From Cyanoderma ruficeps (Eukaryota; Chordata; Aves; Passeriformes; Timaliidae): DNA of 64,000 bases. The stretch lies in contig VZDJ01000219.1 in the NCBI GenBank assembly GCA_008694505.1, forward strand, positions 9,155,089-9,219,088, written 5' to 3'. Each line of letters begins with the position of its first letter. Positions within the stretch are counted from its first letter, which is position 1. Positions 37,089-52,100 of the stretch are shown one piece after another. The notes below the pieces were generated by a model. The model was given only the letters and a program-made list of their open reading frames with translations. It searched no databases and was not told the origin of the DNA. Position numbers and translations under genes: made by a program.

Positions 37089-37094
37089 TTTAAT
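37089..37094 (-). terminator. RPS14: RPS14 polyadenylation signal (ATTAAA)
   Basis: The minus strand reads ATTAAA 20 bases past the TAA stop. Ribosomal protein mRNAs typically have very short 3' UTRs and often this kind of close signal. No AATAAA is nearer. Confidence 0.65.
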
Positions 37095-37113
37095 AACAGA
37101 AGGTGCTGCGCTG

Positions 37114-39905
<2,792 letters not shown>

Positions 39906-39939
39906 CTGCCCGTCTGCTCCGGCAGCTGCCGCGGAAAGG
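39906..39939 (-). other. RPS14: RPS14 non-coding exon 1 with 5'-TOP start
   Basis: On the minus strand a CTTCCTTTCC pyrimidine tract precedes a ~34-base exon ending GACGGGCAG, followed by GTGAGT at 39905. Ribosomal protein genes start transcription at a C within such a tract (5'-terminal oligopyrimidine), which makes translation mTOR-responsive. The layout matches human RPS14. The exact first base is inferred. Confidence 0.7.
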
Positions 39940-40240
39940 AAGCGGCGGGGTCAGGGGGCGTGGGTCACCGCCTGACCCGGAAGGGATGGCGGGAGGCGGC
40001 GTGTCCGCTGCCGTAGGCACTGGGCTTTGTCCCCATCGCAATCCCGATCCCTCCGGGCCGGGCCAAACCGTGACCGTCTCTCCCGAGGCCAAACCGGGCC
40101 GATCTCCCCAGGATAGCGCGGCCGCCGCTCTCCTCACACAATTCTCCCGCCGGCCCGACCTCCCCAAGATGGCGGTGCCCCCCCGCCTCCCGGTTTCCTC
40201 CCCAAGATGGCGGCGGGAGCGGATGGGTGTTTGCGCTCCA
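39940..40240 (-). promoter_or_regulatory. RPS14: RPS14 CpG-island promoter with ETS and paired YY1-type motifs
   Basis: The segment is CpG-rich and TATA-less. A CCGGAAG ETS core lies at 39977-39983. Two identical CCCCAAGATGGCGG elements (AAGATGGCGG at about 40165 and 40203, 38 bp apart) match the YY1 consensus. YY1 and ETS-type factors are common at ribosomal protein promoters. The YY1 pair reads in plus orientation, away from RPS14. Confidence 0.6.
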
Positions 40241-43200
40241 GACGGAGCCGGCCTGGGTGAAATTTGGAAACGAACTGGGTTAAAAAACAACTGGAGAAAA
40301 ATGGGTGTAATTCCAGCACGCATCCTGCTTCCCCCCGGCTACTCCGCTGCAGTCGGCTCTGCCCCGGCTCAGCTAGAGCCAGGTTGGGGCGCAGGCCTTT
40401 CCCTCTCGCTCCGCTGTCGGGGCTGAGCACGGTGAGGGGTCCTGGGGGTCTCCAGGCAGATGCTTCTCCCTGCCCCGAGCTCAGGCAGGAGCCCTGACTG
40501 CGAGGAAGAGTTTGGGAATTCACTCACAAGAGAATGTATGTGGTGGTTTAATATGTGTGAGTGGCGTGTTTTCGTCAAGAAGCTGATGGGAGAGGTTTCA
40601 ATCCCAGTAATTCTCTCAGGAGCTCTTGGCAGCTGATGGGAGAGGCAGAGACTGCGGCTGTAAACCATGAATGATAGTGCAGGAACACCTTCCTGATCAG
40701 GTGGTTTGTTCCACCTCGACAAAGAGAATGTCAATTTGTAAATTTTTACATAAAGGTGGTCCAACAAGGCAATATTTTGTTTCCAAATGATTTTAAAAGT
40801 GCTCAGGAGTGTAAGGATGGGGAACACCAAAAACCTTCGGAACGGAGGTGCAATGAAATTGAGTTTATACTGCTGATGAGATGCTTCCTGGGCATGATCC
40901 TGCCCTGCTTCCAGCTGCCTCACCTGGTGCCAAGCTGCCTCTGGGAAACAGAGAGCTCTGAGCCACATGGGGCTGGGGTGTGAGTGACAGAGCAGGAGCA
41001 CCCGTGGGTCACTACATGGGAATGCCTGACAGACTTTCAGATCTGCACCCACAACTGTGCTCAGGGCTGGGCTGACTGAGGAAAAGCAGCTGGACAAGGG
41101 AGGCTCCTTCTAACAGTGCTGCTAGTGAGGCTGTGCAGTCCAAAGGCCTGGAAACATCTGCAGGGAGGGTCCAGCACCTCTGCTTGACTGATAGTATTTG
41201 GTGCTGACCTGTCAGAAACTTCTCCTTCCCTTCTCATGTCCATCACCTCTGCAGCTGTGGGGTGCTACGTGTTTTCAGGGTAGCATCCACTTGCCCACAT
41301 TGCCCATCCACACTTCCCATACCTTTTCCTTTCTATGGCCAAGCATTCCAGGATGCAAACCTCTGGGCTGCCACCAGGGAAAAGAAATTTGGTCTTTAAG
41401 GCTCCCTGTCCCCCTGCACCGCCCCCACTGGTGCTGGGACTTTTCCTTGGGAAAACTCTCTGCTCAGGGATGCTACTGTAACCCCCGTCTTGACCCCGTG
41501 GAACACCTTCAGTTGCTCCTGTGTTTGATACACTTTTTCCACTGCATCAGGGATCTTCCTGTTTCAATATTGAAGGAGAGGCTTTTAAAATACACATTGG
41601 CAGAGCTGCTGTAATTCCAGCCGGGAGCTCCAGTGACAGCGGCTGTGGCGGGATTTGCAGGAAAGGGGAAGGAAAGAGTCATCGGCAGGGAGTGCTGCAG
41701 AGCTCAGCCTGTGTCAGGACATGCGTGCTGTGGGTGCCCTGCCTGAGGACGAGCCGGGGGATGGTGAGGGGCGCACAGGCAGCCAGGCAGGGTGGGTTTG
41801 TCCCCACGGAGCCATACGTGCAGTGCTGCCTGTGACAATCCTCCAAGAGGACTCTCCGAGCCTTTGGATATTCCCCTGGAACAGATGCAAGCCAGAGGCA
41901 AGGAAACAGACAGGCTTCCACTTACAGGCAACAGGCTGAAATAACCATATGAGCTGCTAAAAGAATTAACCCACTGGTTCAAAATCCTGTGCTGCCCTCA
42001 GCCCCAAGTTGCTGGGAGACAGACTGCTCCCGGTCCCTCCAGCCTCTGAGCAGGATGGAGCTTTCTCCACTCCCTGGGACACATTCTTCCCTTTCACTTT
42101 GCCTTGCACTAGTTCTGGTGTGTCTGCAAGGGAGCTGCCTGCCCTGCAAAATGTTCCTGGGGCTTGAACGCCAGCTCCAGCTAGGCTGTCCTACTGCTGA
42201 GGACAGCGCTGAGAACCTTCCCTGGCTGGGATGAGAAGGGAGGCACCCAGCAGGGGCTGCAACGATTGCATCCTCCAGCCTGGCTGGGAAGGATACTCAG
42301 GCCACTGTGGGGTCAGTGCCAGAGATGATGTGTATTTGCTTTGAGAAATCCCCCAGATTTAGTTCCTTAATGGGTAATTAACATTCCAGCTGCTCTTTGG
42401 TAATAGCCTCTCCAGCCCATGGGAAACCCACAGACACGGTGACGCTGCAGGCGGATTTCATAACTCAGCCGGTGACTAAACAAAAAGGCCAGGCAAATGG
42501 GAATGCTGCTCCCAACATCTCCTGCCAGGCTTTGGCCTTGGAGTAAACTGGTTCAGGCTGAGAGGGGTCAGTGGGAAGTGACTGGCCTGACCTGCAAAGG
42601 CCCCAGTTCCAGGCTTTCCACAATAAGGAATTTTTGGTGCTCAAAGATCACTCTTTTCATGGCTGTGACTTGCTTCCACGAGCCACGAACCAATGGCCTT
42701 ACTGGTGGCCTTGAAACGGAGACTGGAACTGGAAGAGGCCAAAATTCCCCCTGCAGCAGGCTGAATGCCAGTTATCTGCCTGATACAGAGCAGGGCCTGC
42801 AGTTGGGGCTCTCTAACAGACCCCACAAGATGGCATCTCTCCTCTAACAGCCATGGCAGAGACATTCAGGGTCCCAAATGCACCATTCACAGGTACAAAA
42901 AACCCCAAACTTTTCCATTTGCTTTTAAGGCCATTTTTTAGTTTCAAGAAGGGCAGTTGGTGCATGCACACATGTAAAACGATGTGTCAGAAACAGGCGT
43001 AAGAAGATTAAAACAGAATTCTCCAACACTGAAGTTAAAGCACTTAAGGAATTGGCAGAGACTTCAAGAGCGAGTTTCTGGTCCTAATGAAGTTGGTGGA
43101 AGTGCTGCCATGGACTTCAAGGGGACCATAATGTGGCTGTAACTCAGTAGGGAGCTGGAAGTGTTGATTAATAAATTGGAAACAATGCAGAGGAAAGCCA

Positions 43201-44640
43201 CTGAACTGCTTTCTGACAGATGTGTTGAAGAAGAGCCTGTAGCTTAAAGCACGCGGGAAAGGAATTGGTTTCCTTTGTGTTTGCAAACAGGAGACAGGCA
43301 AGAAAAAAAGCTACCTGATACTCATGTAAAATGGCAGAGCTGGTATTAATAAATCCCAGTGCCTTTCTGAGCAGCTGTTTCCAGTGAGTAGTTTTGTTGG
43401 GTTTTATTTTAAGTATTCACAAATGCCAGACCTAGAATTCAACAAATTCCTTTTTCTCAAAAGAAATTATTCAGTGGAAAACTTTACCGCTTGAGATTGT
43501 GGATTCTGCAGATTGTTCTTGGAGTTTGGTGTGTGCCTTTGATTACTCATTGCTGGCTTTTTGCTCAATGATTTGTGCATGAATCTCCTCTGGCGGAGGT
43601 TAGTATGGCCTCAGAATGCTGTTCCCAGGGGAGATACTTTTTTCAGGCTGAGTTTGCAAATCATTTAAGGCTGAAAAAAATAATCCCTTTAATACCCTTT
43701 ACAGCAGTTCACAGTTGAAAAACTTGCTGTTTGTCCTCTTTCGTTTTTTGAGCTTTCAAGTAACTTTGGCATTTGCAAATTATTCAGGAGTCTTCAGAGA
43801 AAATGCTTTTGAGGGAAGTGAAATGTTTAAGGATAAGAAGTCTTTGACTTCAGTAAACACTTAGAAAATTTGCAGCCGTAATAGTCTGCCATTCTTTGTG
43901 TCTCTTTCCCTACAATTTCCTTTCTTGTTTTCCTTTTGTTTGTTTATCTGCTTGTTCTATTTGATTGAAATTGCTTTGTCGACTCTTGTTCAGTCGCAAG
44001 TTCTCCCAGAGTATGCTGCCTAAACCAAACCAGCAGACCTTCTGTCCCATCTCATCCCCGTGGGCTGGACATGAAACTTGTTCCCATGGGCTGGACACGA
44101 AACCTGCCAGGGTTGTCTTAATGCACTACATCCCTTCTAACATGGGCAGTGAGACAGACCTGGGCGGCTCGTGTGGGCGATTAACTCTGGACCGGAGCGT
44201 GTCTCCACATGCCGGCACAGTCCCCAGCAGCCTCCGAGGGCAGGGCAGGAGTGGAGCAGCTCATTTTCTCCCTCTGTGAGGAATGAAGGGAATTTTGTGT
44301 GTGTGCATGCAGGCTGGGGACAGCCAGCCAGTAACTTGGATGTGGCCCTTGAGCTTATCTTGAAATCAGGGAGGAAAAGCTGAAACGATGTGATACCAGC
44401 ACCCTAAAATGACAACTGGGTTCTGCAGACAGGGAGGAGGCTGGGGATGAGCTCAGGTTTGACTAGTTTTAAAAATCTGACACAAAGGGTGTGTGCACAG
44501 TGGGGGAAAGATGAAAAGGCTCTGTGTAGGTGACACCCCAGTAACACCAAACACACAGCCTGGGCCGTACCCTTTGGACACCCCATCGTGCTCATCCCGG
44601 GAAACACTGGGAATGTGGGGGCCTGGTGGGAGCATCGCCG
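40241..44640. other. Intergenic DNA between RPS14 and NDST1 promoters
   Basis: Both flanking genes are transcribed outward from here. I found no exon with consistent splice sites and no recognised mobile element. A two-copy 26-bp direct repeat (TGGGCTGGAC core at 44061 and 44087) lies near 44057-44106. Confidence 0.55.
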
Positions 44641-45470
44641 AGCACAAGGATCATCACAGGCACCCCGGGCGCGGGGATCTGAGCCCTCCCGCCGGGGGAT
44701 TATCGCCCGGCTCACGGTCACCCCGGGGGCCGCAGGGGCCGAGGAGCGGGGGACTGCGCCGGCCAGGGCACGTGGGGCAGGGGCAGCCCCGAGCTGCCCC
44801 CGGCCCTGCGGTCAGCGCGATCCCGGCCCAGCCGCGGCCCCGGCCGATCCGCGGCGCCCCGCGCGGCCCCCGGGGCGGTGCTGGCGGGGGGCGGCGGGGG
44901 CGGTGCCTGCCCGGGCGGCGGGCGGGACGCGCCGAGCGGGGCCGGGCCGGCGGAGCGGGCGGCGGCGGCCTGGCAGAGCGGAGCGGAGAGGAGCGGAGCG
45001 GGCCCGGCAGCGGCAGGTACGGCCCGAGCGGAGCGGCGGCGGAGACAAAGGGCGGGCAGGGGAGCGGGCTGGCGGCAGCGGGGGCCGGGGCCGCCGGGCC
45101 TCGCACCGCCCCGGCCGGGCTGCGCCGGGGACCGGGCCCGGCGGCTCCTCCCGTCCCTCGGGAACGGCGGCACCCCCCGCCCGTCCCCACGGCGGAACGG
45201 CCCGGTGCCCTCGGGAGGAGCCGGCCCGGGTGGAGCGGGGGTCCGGCGGGGAGCCCCCCGCCCTGAGCCGTCCCGCGGCCCCGCCAGGCCGAGGGGTCTC
45301 GCCGCACGGGGCTCGGAGGAGGCGGCGAGGCCGCGCCGTGCCCAGGGCTGCCCTGGCCCCGCCGCTCCCGGGCACCGCCGAGGAGCAGTCGAGGCCGAGG
45401 TGCAGCACGGCGCGGGGTGCGAGGCCTGGGGCGGCCCCGCTCCCGAGGAGGGCGGGTGGTGGTAACTAAA
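44640..45470 (+). promoter_or_regulatory. NDST1: CpG island, probable NDST1 promoter and non-coding exon 1
   Basis: This ~0.8-kb stretch is extremely GC- and CpG-rich, unlike its flanks, and lies upstream of a gene whose coding part opens with a 5' UTR splice acceptor. A plausible exon 1 donor, GGCAG/GTACGG, lies at 45016/45017 after a run of GGAGCGGAGC repeats. The long open frames here in five reading frames are GC artefacts. Assignment to NDST1 rests on position and strand; another transcript cannot be excluded. Confidence 0.6.
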
Positions 45471-48400
45471 ATCGTGCAGGACCAGAGCAGCCAGGGCAGC
45501 GCGGCCAGGGCACCTGGAGGTGCACACCTTGAGCATGGCACGGCTTGCCCAGCCTGGCTGGCGTTCCTGTGGAGCACCTTACCACCCCCTCTGGAAGAGG
45601 TCCGGGCATTTTCTCCACCAGTGGTGAGCTCCTGGGCCTCTCGTGCATAGCTCTATGTGTATTATCTCCCCAAGACTTTTGGGTTCGCCTCCACCACCGC
45701 ACAGTCAGGCTGTCCCCTGCCGATGGGGGCAGCCCCTGATGCCCGGCGCCACAGAAGCCACACCGGTTTGGGCCAGCTTTGGCATCACCTGGAAGACTTT
45801 GCTTCCCATCGAGGCTGGTGCTCCCTCCCAGCACTGCAGTCATGTCCCAGCACCGGGACTCTCCCATCTCGTGATCCCAGCCAGCTGCTGCCACGGCACA
45901 CCATGGGGATGATTGTCTTCCCACTAACGGTGCTTGCAGGGTTGGGAAACCGGCGCCTTGCAGTGCCCCTTTGTCACCGGCAGCCTTGGAATAGCAGCTC
46001 TTCCTGCAGCAAAGCAGCATCTTTGTTACTCACATCTCTAGAGTGGTTTTTACTGGGGCTGGGCTGGTGAAGGTGGGGGGGTGAGCAGCCCTGTGTCTGC
46101 TCCCCTTGGCTGCACGTGGGGACCACAGCTGAGGAAGCTGTCCTTTTCCAAATAAAACAACCAGGACAAATTCAATAGGAAATAAGTTCCTCTCTTCTGA
46201 GTGAACTTGCCGTGGGTGGAGAAGAAGGAAATTAAACAATAGAAAAAACGTGCAGGACTTGATATGGCAGGAAAATAAACCCCAGTGCCGTTTGCTTCTT
46301 GCAGAATGGCCAAGCATCTTCCCTTTGCCTGTGTCAGCGTTCATTTTGGGCAAGGACAGTGAAGGCAAAACTCATGTTTCCCAGTGCCCCTCCATGGCTG
46401 GGGCATCCATGTGTGGATATGGGGAAGCCAGAACCTCCCCTTGCCACCCATCAGGGTCACCTTGCCCAGCCCCAGTATATGCCATGACACCCCATCAGCT
46501 GCAGCCCCCAAATTTGCCCCTTCCAACCTGGAGCTGTTGGTGTGGGACACAGATGCTGGTAGGGAAGCTGACACACACAAAGCCCTTCCCGCTTCCTGTG
46601 TCTTTGGGAAGCAGGTGGGTCTGGTATGATTTTGTTTGGACGGGGTTGGAAAATCCATCCCACCAACATACAGGCAAACAGACTTTTCCTGACAGGTTGT
46701 TTTGGGTTTTCCCCCCTCTTCTCTGTCAGTACTGTAGAACAGGACGTATTTAATATGCTGTTGGTGGTAATTTAAACTGAAGAAGGAAGACACCTCATAA
46801 GTCAAAAGCCAGGCTGGAATGATCAGGGGATGATTAATATTTTCTTCAGTAGCGTGTCATGGTGAAGTGTGGCACAGCCAAGTGTATCCCTGCTTCACAG
46901 TGTCACCATCAGCACCTGCCTGTCTCCTTCCACAGGCTTTTATAAGCAGGTTTGATTTTGGGCTATCTCTGTGTGCTCAGTTGAGGATGGAGGGCTGTGG
47001 TCCCACCATCTTGGCCAGTTTCTGACTGCATGCTGGAGATGGAGCTGCTCTCTTGGCTTTTTGTATCTGGGGTGCAGTCATGGAGGGTTTTGCTTAAAAG
47101 GGTTGGGGTTTATTTTTTTCTATAATTCCGCCTTCTAGATGTATCTCAATGAGTTTTGGTTTTATTTTTGGCTGTTGAGGTAGAGCTTGCCAGAATAAAG
47201 TTAGGACTCATGACAAGAGAAGCAAGATACTAAGTTCCTATGTCTTGTGTTTGCTTCATGGCCTCAGAGGACAGGGGCTTCCAGTCTGTCTCACTGATGT
47301 TTCCAACCCTTCCAACTTCAGGACCCCATGACAGCCCTTGACTTCCCTGTGTGATTTTGGCTGAGGTGGTGGCATTGCTTTGTGCCATTGTCACGTGTAT
47401 GTTGGTGGTATTGGAACTTGACACAGGGGCAGGAGGACCTGGGTGGAGGAAAAGTGGCATGCTGCTTTCTTGGAGACCATCCTACAAACCCTGGGGGCTG
47501 TGACCAGTCTGCAGGTACCAGTGGGAGATGGTGCCCCCTGTGCCCACTCTGTGCCTGTCCCCAGGTGTGGAGGAGCAGGACCCCTGGAAGGGCTGGAGTC
47601 ACACCCTGTGGACACGGAGAGTTGGTGGCCTGTAGCTTATGATTCATGTTGTTTTCCTGCAAAAGCCACTGACTGTAATGTCAGAGCTTGCAGAAGACTA
47701 ATCAATGTCAAGCTGTAAATCCCGTATGTGACTGCAGCCAGAGGACTGGGACTGGGAGCACCTCAGTTCCCACGTCCTCCCCAAAACCAGCAGGACCTTG
47801 CTGCAGCCTTTTTCCCCTGGAAGGGGACAGGATCCTCTGCGCTACCTTCAGGTGGCACAAGCCTGCCCAAAGGGGTTTAGGAAGGTCAAGAGATCTCTAA
47901 ATGGGTGGTATCCCAAGAAGGACTGCCCTGGTATTTATGGTGGGCCTGTCCTGAGTTCAGCCCTGCTACTGATCTGGTGAAAGCTGTGGAAATGGAGATT
48001 GTCTTGGAAGAGATCAACACTCTCTTCTGGGACCTCTGCCCTGTTGTCCTGCTTTTGCCAGGGAACCAAAAATATCTTGGAATTTATATTCACTGATGTA
48101 AAGCAGGGAAGAAGTGTTTCCTGTCTCTCAGCTTGGGCATGTTGAGGGATGTCCAGCTCAGCTCCCTCTGCCACACAGGGAGATGTGTGTCTCACCCCAA
48201 AGCTCTGTGTATGTTTAGGAAGGATGACAGCCCCTAGGATGTTGCTGTGCCTCAGGGTAGCCTTCTGCTCTCCTGGCTCTGCTTCCCATCTCTTGGCAAA
48301 ACCCAGATACCTTCTAGCGACTTGTCAGCACCCCACCAAGTATTCCCCTTCCTTCCCAACACTGTCTGCATCTTCACAGCCTTGTACAGCCCTGCAGCCC

Positions 48401-48990
48401 CAGGGCTTGGAGCTCTTAAAGAAAGGGGATGCCTTAAGAAGTCCTGCACAGTCCTGAAGTGTGGCTGTGAGCACTGTCAGTATCTGGACACTTGGCTCAG
48501 GCCATTTTCAGTCTCCTCCATTTGCCTTAATCTATCCCTTCTGGTACATTGCTGGCCTCATGGATTTACATTGGAGAGTGGGATTGAGGCCAGGAGGGAA
48601 GGAGTCGGTGCAGGTGGGCATGATGGGTTGGTTCCTCAAGCATTTGCTTGTCTTGGAGCCCGTGCAGAGGAGAAGGAGAGGACAGGGCTGATGCTGGAGC
48701 AGGTAAACCAAAGCAACATACTTCCCCTGGACATGCCATTAGGTTCCTGCAGCCTCAGCCCTGGATCTGGAAATAGGGGAGGCAAGAGGCAGCTCAGATG
48801 CCAGTAGCTGTGCTTGTTGGGGGCAAGTGTGGCCTTTGCCAGTGCTGTTCTAGGAGGTGGAAACAAATTCTCAAACAAATCCTGCAAGTGTCCCCTGTCC
48901 TCTGTGCCTGTTCCTGCTCCCTGTGTTTTCCCTGGGCTGCTGAGCCTTGCAGCCTCTGGTACATTTTAAGGGTGACAAAGTTTACATGCA

Positions 48991-49128
48991 GAGGTAATGT
49001 CTTTTATTAGCCTAACTAATACCTTTAGGAAAAAACAGATGTGCTCTTGGGCCTGAGAAATGCCTGCGCGGCCAAAATGTGTCGCTTGTTCCAACTGTGT
49101 CCATTGGTCTAATAAAAGATCTGACCTC
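48991..49128. repeat. Inverted repeat with 26-bp arms, likely old mobile-element remnant
   Basis: The left arm 48991-49016 (GAGGTAATGTCTTTTATTAG...) is the imperfect reverse complement of the right arm 49103-49128 (...CTAATAAAAGATCTGACCTC). Twenty of 26 positions match, around an 86-base spacer. The arm sequence resembles the (C)TAATAAAAGATATTACCTC tail I associate with ancient sauropsid retroposons or MITEs. That identification is from memory. Confidence 0.6.
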
Positions 49129-52100
49129 CAGCCTGTCCCAGCCGTGACCTTGGAGCATGCTGGCCCTGGAAACGTCCTGCCTGTGCGTCAGTGTGTGCTG
49201 CCCAGCCCTTCCCAAAGGACCTGTCACCCCGGAGCCATCGCAGGGACACACCCACGGCACGGCAGGGGCTGCTCTGACTTCTAATTCAGCACTGGCTGCC
49301 AGCACCTGGCCCTGCGGGTGCTTTGGGCTCCTGGCAGTGTCTGTCCCGGCAGACTGCAGGGAAGTGGAGGTCAGAAAAGCACTGAGGCATCAGGCAGGAT
49401 GGATGTGGTCTGACAGGAGCATCCCGAGGAGAGGAGGGAGCAGCTCCCTCCTTTCAGGGTTTTCTCTGGAATGTGGGCACTGGCAGGGGGTTGGTTGCTC
49501 TGTGTGAGCTGGTTCATGATGTGGTTTTATGGATTCTGCTTTGCAAAAGTGCTGGTTTGGGGCCGGGTTAGCGCCCACAGGGCAGCCTGTGCTCCCCAGA
49601 ACAGCTGGCAGTGCTGTGGCAGGATGGCTCTGCTCTCCTACCAACTCGGGAAGCTGTCAAGCAAAGGAAGCAGCTGGCCCATCCCGTGGGGCTCACAGTG
49701 CTGCCATGGCTGGGCACAGGGAATCGCTGCTGCCTCAAGGCTCTCTGAGATCCAATGCCACCCTCACACTCATGGCAGGACCAGCATCTCAGTCTGGCCA
49801 AGCCAAGTGTCAGAGGCAGCAAAAGGTGGCATCGAGAGGCTTTCAGTCCATGGTTTTTTTGGATAGGAGTCCCCATGTGACCTGCTTGTGAGAGGGCAAG
49901 CTGCCACTCCAGTAAAATATAAAAATGCATGTGAGATTATTTTCCCTTCATCCCTTTTCTTTTTAAAATACTCAGGATTCAGACCCTGATTATCCAGAAA
50001 GGCTCTTGGGTGCTTGGAAAGCCACAGGAACCGACACGGCACATTTCGAAGCAGGAAAACCCAATTCATTGAGTGGATTTTTTTTCCCCCTGTGAACCCT
50101 CTTAAAATTCATGGAGAGTTTTGTCAGTAAGAACCTGTTTCAATTAACAGACAAAAGAAACTCTCCTCGTTAAGCGCCTCTTTCAATTAAGGTTTGGGAG
50201 AATTCCCCAAGCTCTGCTCCGAGGCTGTTCCCAAGGATTCAAGGACAAAAAATATCCCTGAGGAGGAGTCACCTGTGAAGGGCTTCAGCTTTTTTGGGGG
50301 AGGGCTGCAGTGGCACAACCCAAACCATAACCTGGCTGTTGGGGTGTTTTGTTGGGATGGTGTTGGGGATCATCAGTGCTGAGGGATCAGCTGCCCAACC
50401 CCAGTGTCCCCGGGGCATAGGAACACTAATGACTGCTGCTAATTGCTGGCCCAGTTTGCGGAGGAGACTGATTTCATGTGGGTGTTGGGAGATGGTGAGG
50501 TGCTCTTCCAGATCAGGATGCTGAGGACAAGGAGGGTGGGAACCACTGGTGCCCCAGGATCAGAAATGGGGTGACCTCTGTACAGCCTCAGTGACGGGGC
50601 TGGGGCACCTTGGGGCTGGGGAATGGGGTGGGAGATGGGGATTAGCAGGGACAGGACCTTGGGGTGTGGGTTTGAGATGGGTTTGCTAGAACTAGTCTTA
50701 GAAACCCACCAGCTGGGCTTGCCAGCTGCTCTGCCATGAAAAGTTTTAATCGTGGGCTTCCAGAAACCTCACACAGTTTTTTAAAAAAATTATTCAAGTT
50801 TTTTCTCCCCTAAAAATTCAGCATATACATGCCACACACTGAACCTTGCTTTTTCATCCCTCTGCAGGCAAGGAGCTGTTCTCATGGTTGTTTTTTTGAA
50901 GAAAGCTTGAGAAAAACATTACTTTTATCTTTTGCAGTAAAACTGAAGTGTTAACAGGGCTTTCTGGGTGAAAACAAATGCCTCTTCCAGAGCTGGACAC
51001 TTTGACTAAAAATAACTTTTTTAAAGTGAAAATTCTTAACCACTTTCACTGTGCTCATTGCTCATATTGGTTTCTTTCCCCCAAGAGCAGGAAGGTGGTG
51101 GGCAGGCAGAGCCAGAGCTTTGTTTCCAGAAGGGACTGAGGTGGCAAGGGGAAGCTTGGTTCAGCAATCCAGGTGAAAGCTCCAACTGCTCATTGCTGGC
51201 CAGGCTCTATAAATCAAAAAAGAGCTGAGAAAAAGGGAGGATTTTCCTGCTGCGATGGAAATTCTCCAGACCTTGTAAATCATGGATGAGTTTTCCTGAT
51301 ACTCCCTTGTGTTTGGTCATATCCAGCCTGTGCATGAAGGGGAGAAGCCGAGCCAGGTCAGTTTGCAGTGGGAGCAGCACCAGTGGCTGCCTGTCACTGC
51401 CTGTCTCAAGGTCAGCTGCTGGGGCTGTTGTCCATTTTTAACTTGGCACCTCTTGGGCACTGTCAGAAGGCTGGTGTCCTCAGGAAAGGAGCACTGGGAT
51501 TGTCCCTCTCCCAGAGCAGGGTGTTTTTCTCCCTGGTAGGTTGTAACTACTGTTTGCAAAGCACTTAAGCAGCCTATGTAATCTACCACTAAGATGCTCC
51601 TTATCTGGCATTACAAAACCTCCGGCAAGTGGGTGACTGGGACAAGCTCCTTTCTGCTCCTGTGTGTCCTTCTCTGTGTTTTCCCCTCTCTGTCTGCTCC
51701 ACATCTCTCCCCCCTGCTCCTGCACCCAGGCTTTGCAGCTTGGCACAAGGCAAAGGGATGTCCCTACAGCTCTTCCCTTTCTTAGGCCCTAAAGGCTCAC
51801 TCAGGCTGTCAGGACATGGGGATCACCAGGAGAAGCTCTCCATTTTGCAGTGGCTGAAGTTTTTATGCTGGATTTCTCTTCCGGGGCTGTATGGCTCCGT
51901 CTCCTGTGGCACAGGGCTTGTGCCCTAGCTCCAGGAACATCCTGGTGGGATCATCACACCACCATGCACCACAGTAAAGGGGATCGTCTCCTGATTGTGC
52001 CTGCTCTTGGTCAGTGGGTCCAGCTGTGGCTGGGGAGGGAGGAGATGGAAACAGGGACAGACAGTGGTCCTTCACACCCTGAGACAGCTCTTTTCTCTTG

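Noticed and set aside
43044..43301. 85-codon minus-strand frame in AT-rich intergenic DNA
   Set aside because: No recognised domain, splice sites or repeat similarity; length is within chance for this composition.
44588..45577. Several 200-300-codon open frames on both strands
   Set aside because: All lie in the CpG island at 44.6-45.5 kb, where stop codons are rare in every frame. Products are Arg/Pro/Gly/Ala low-complexity only.
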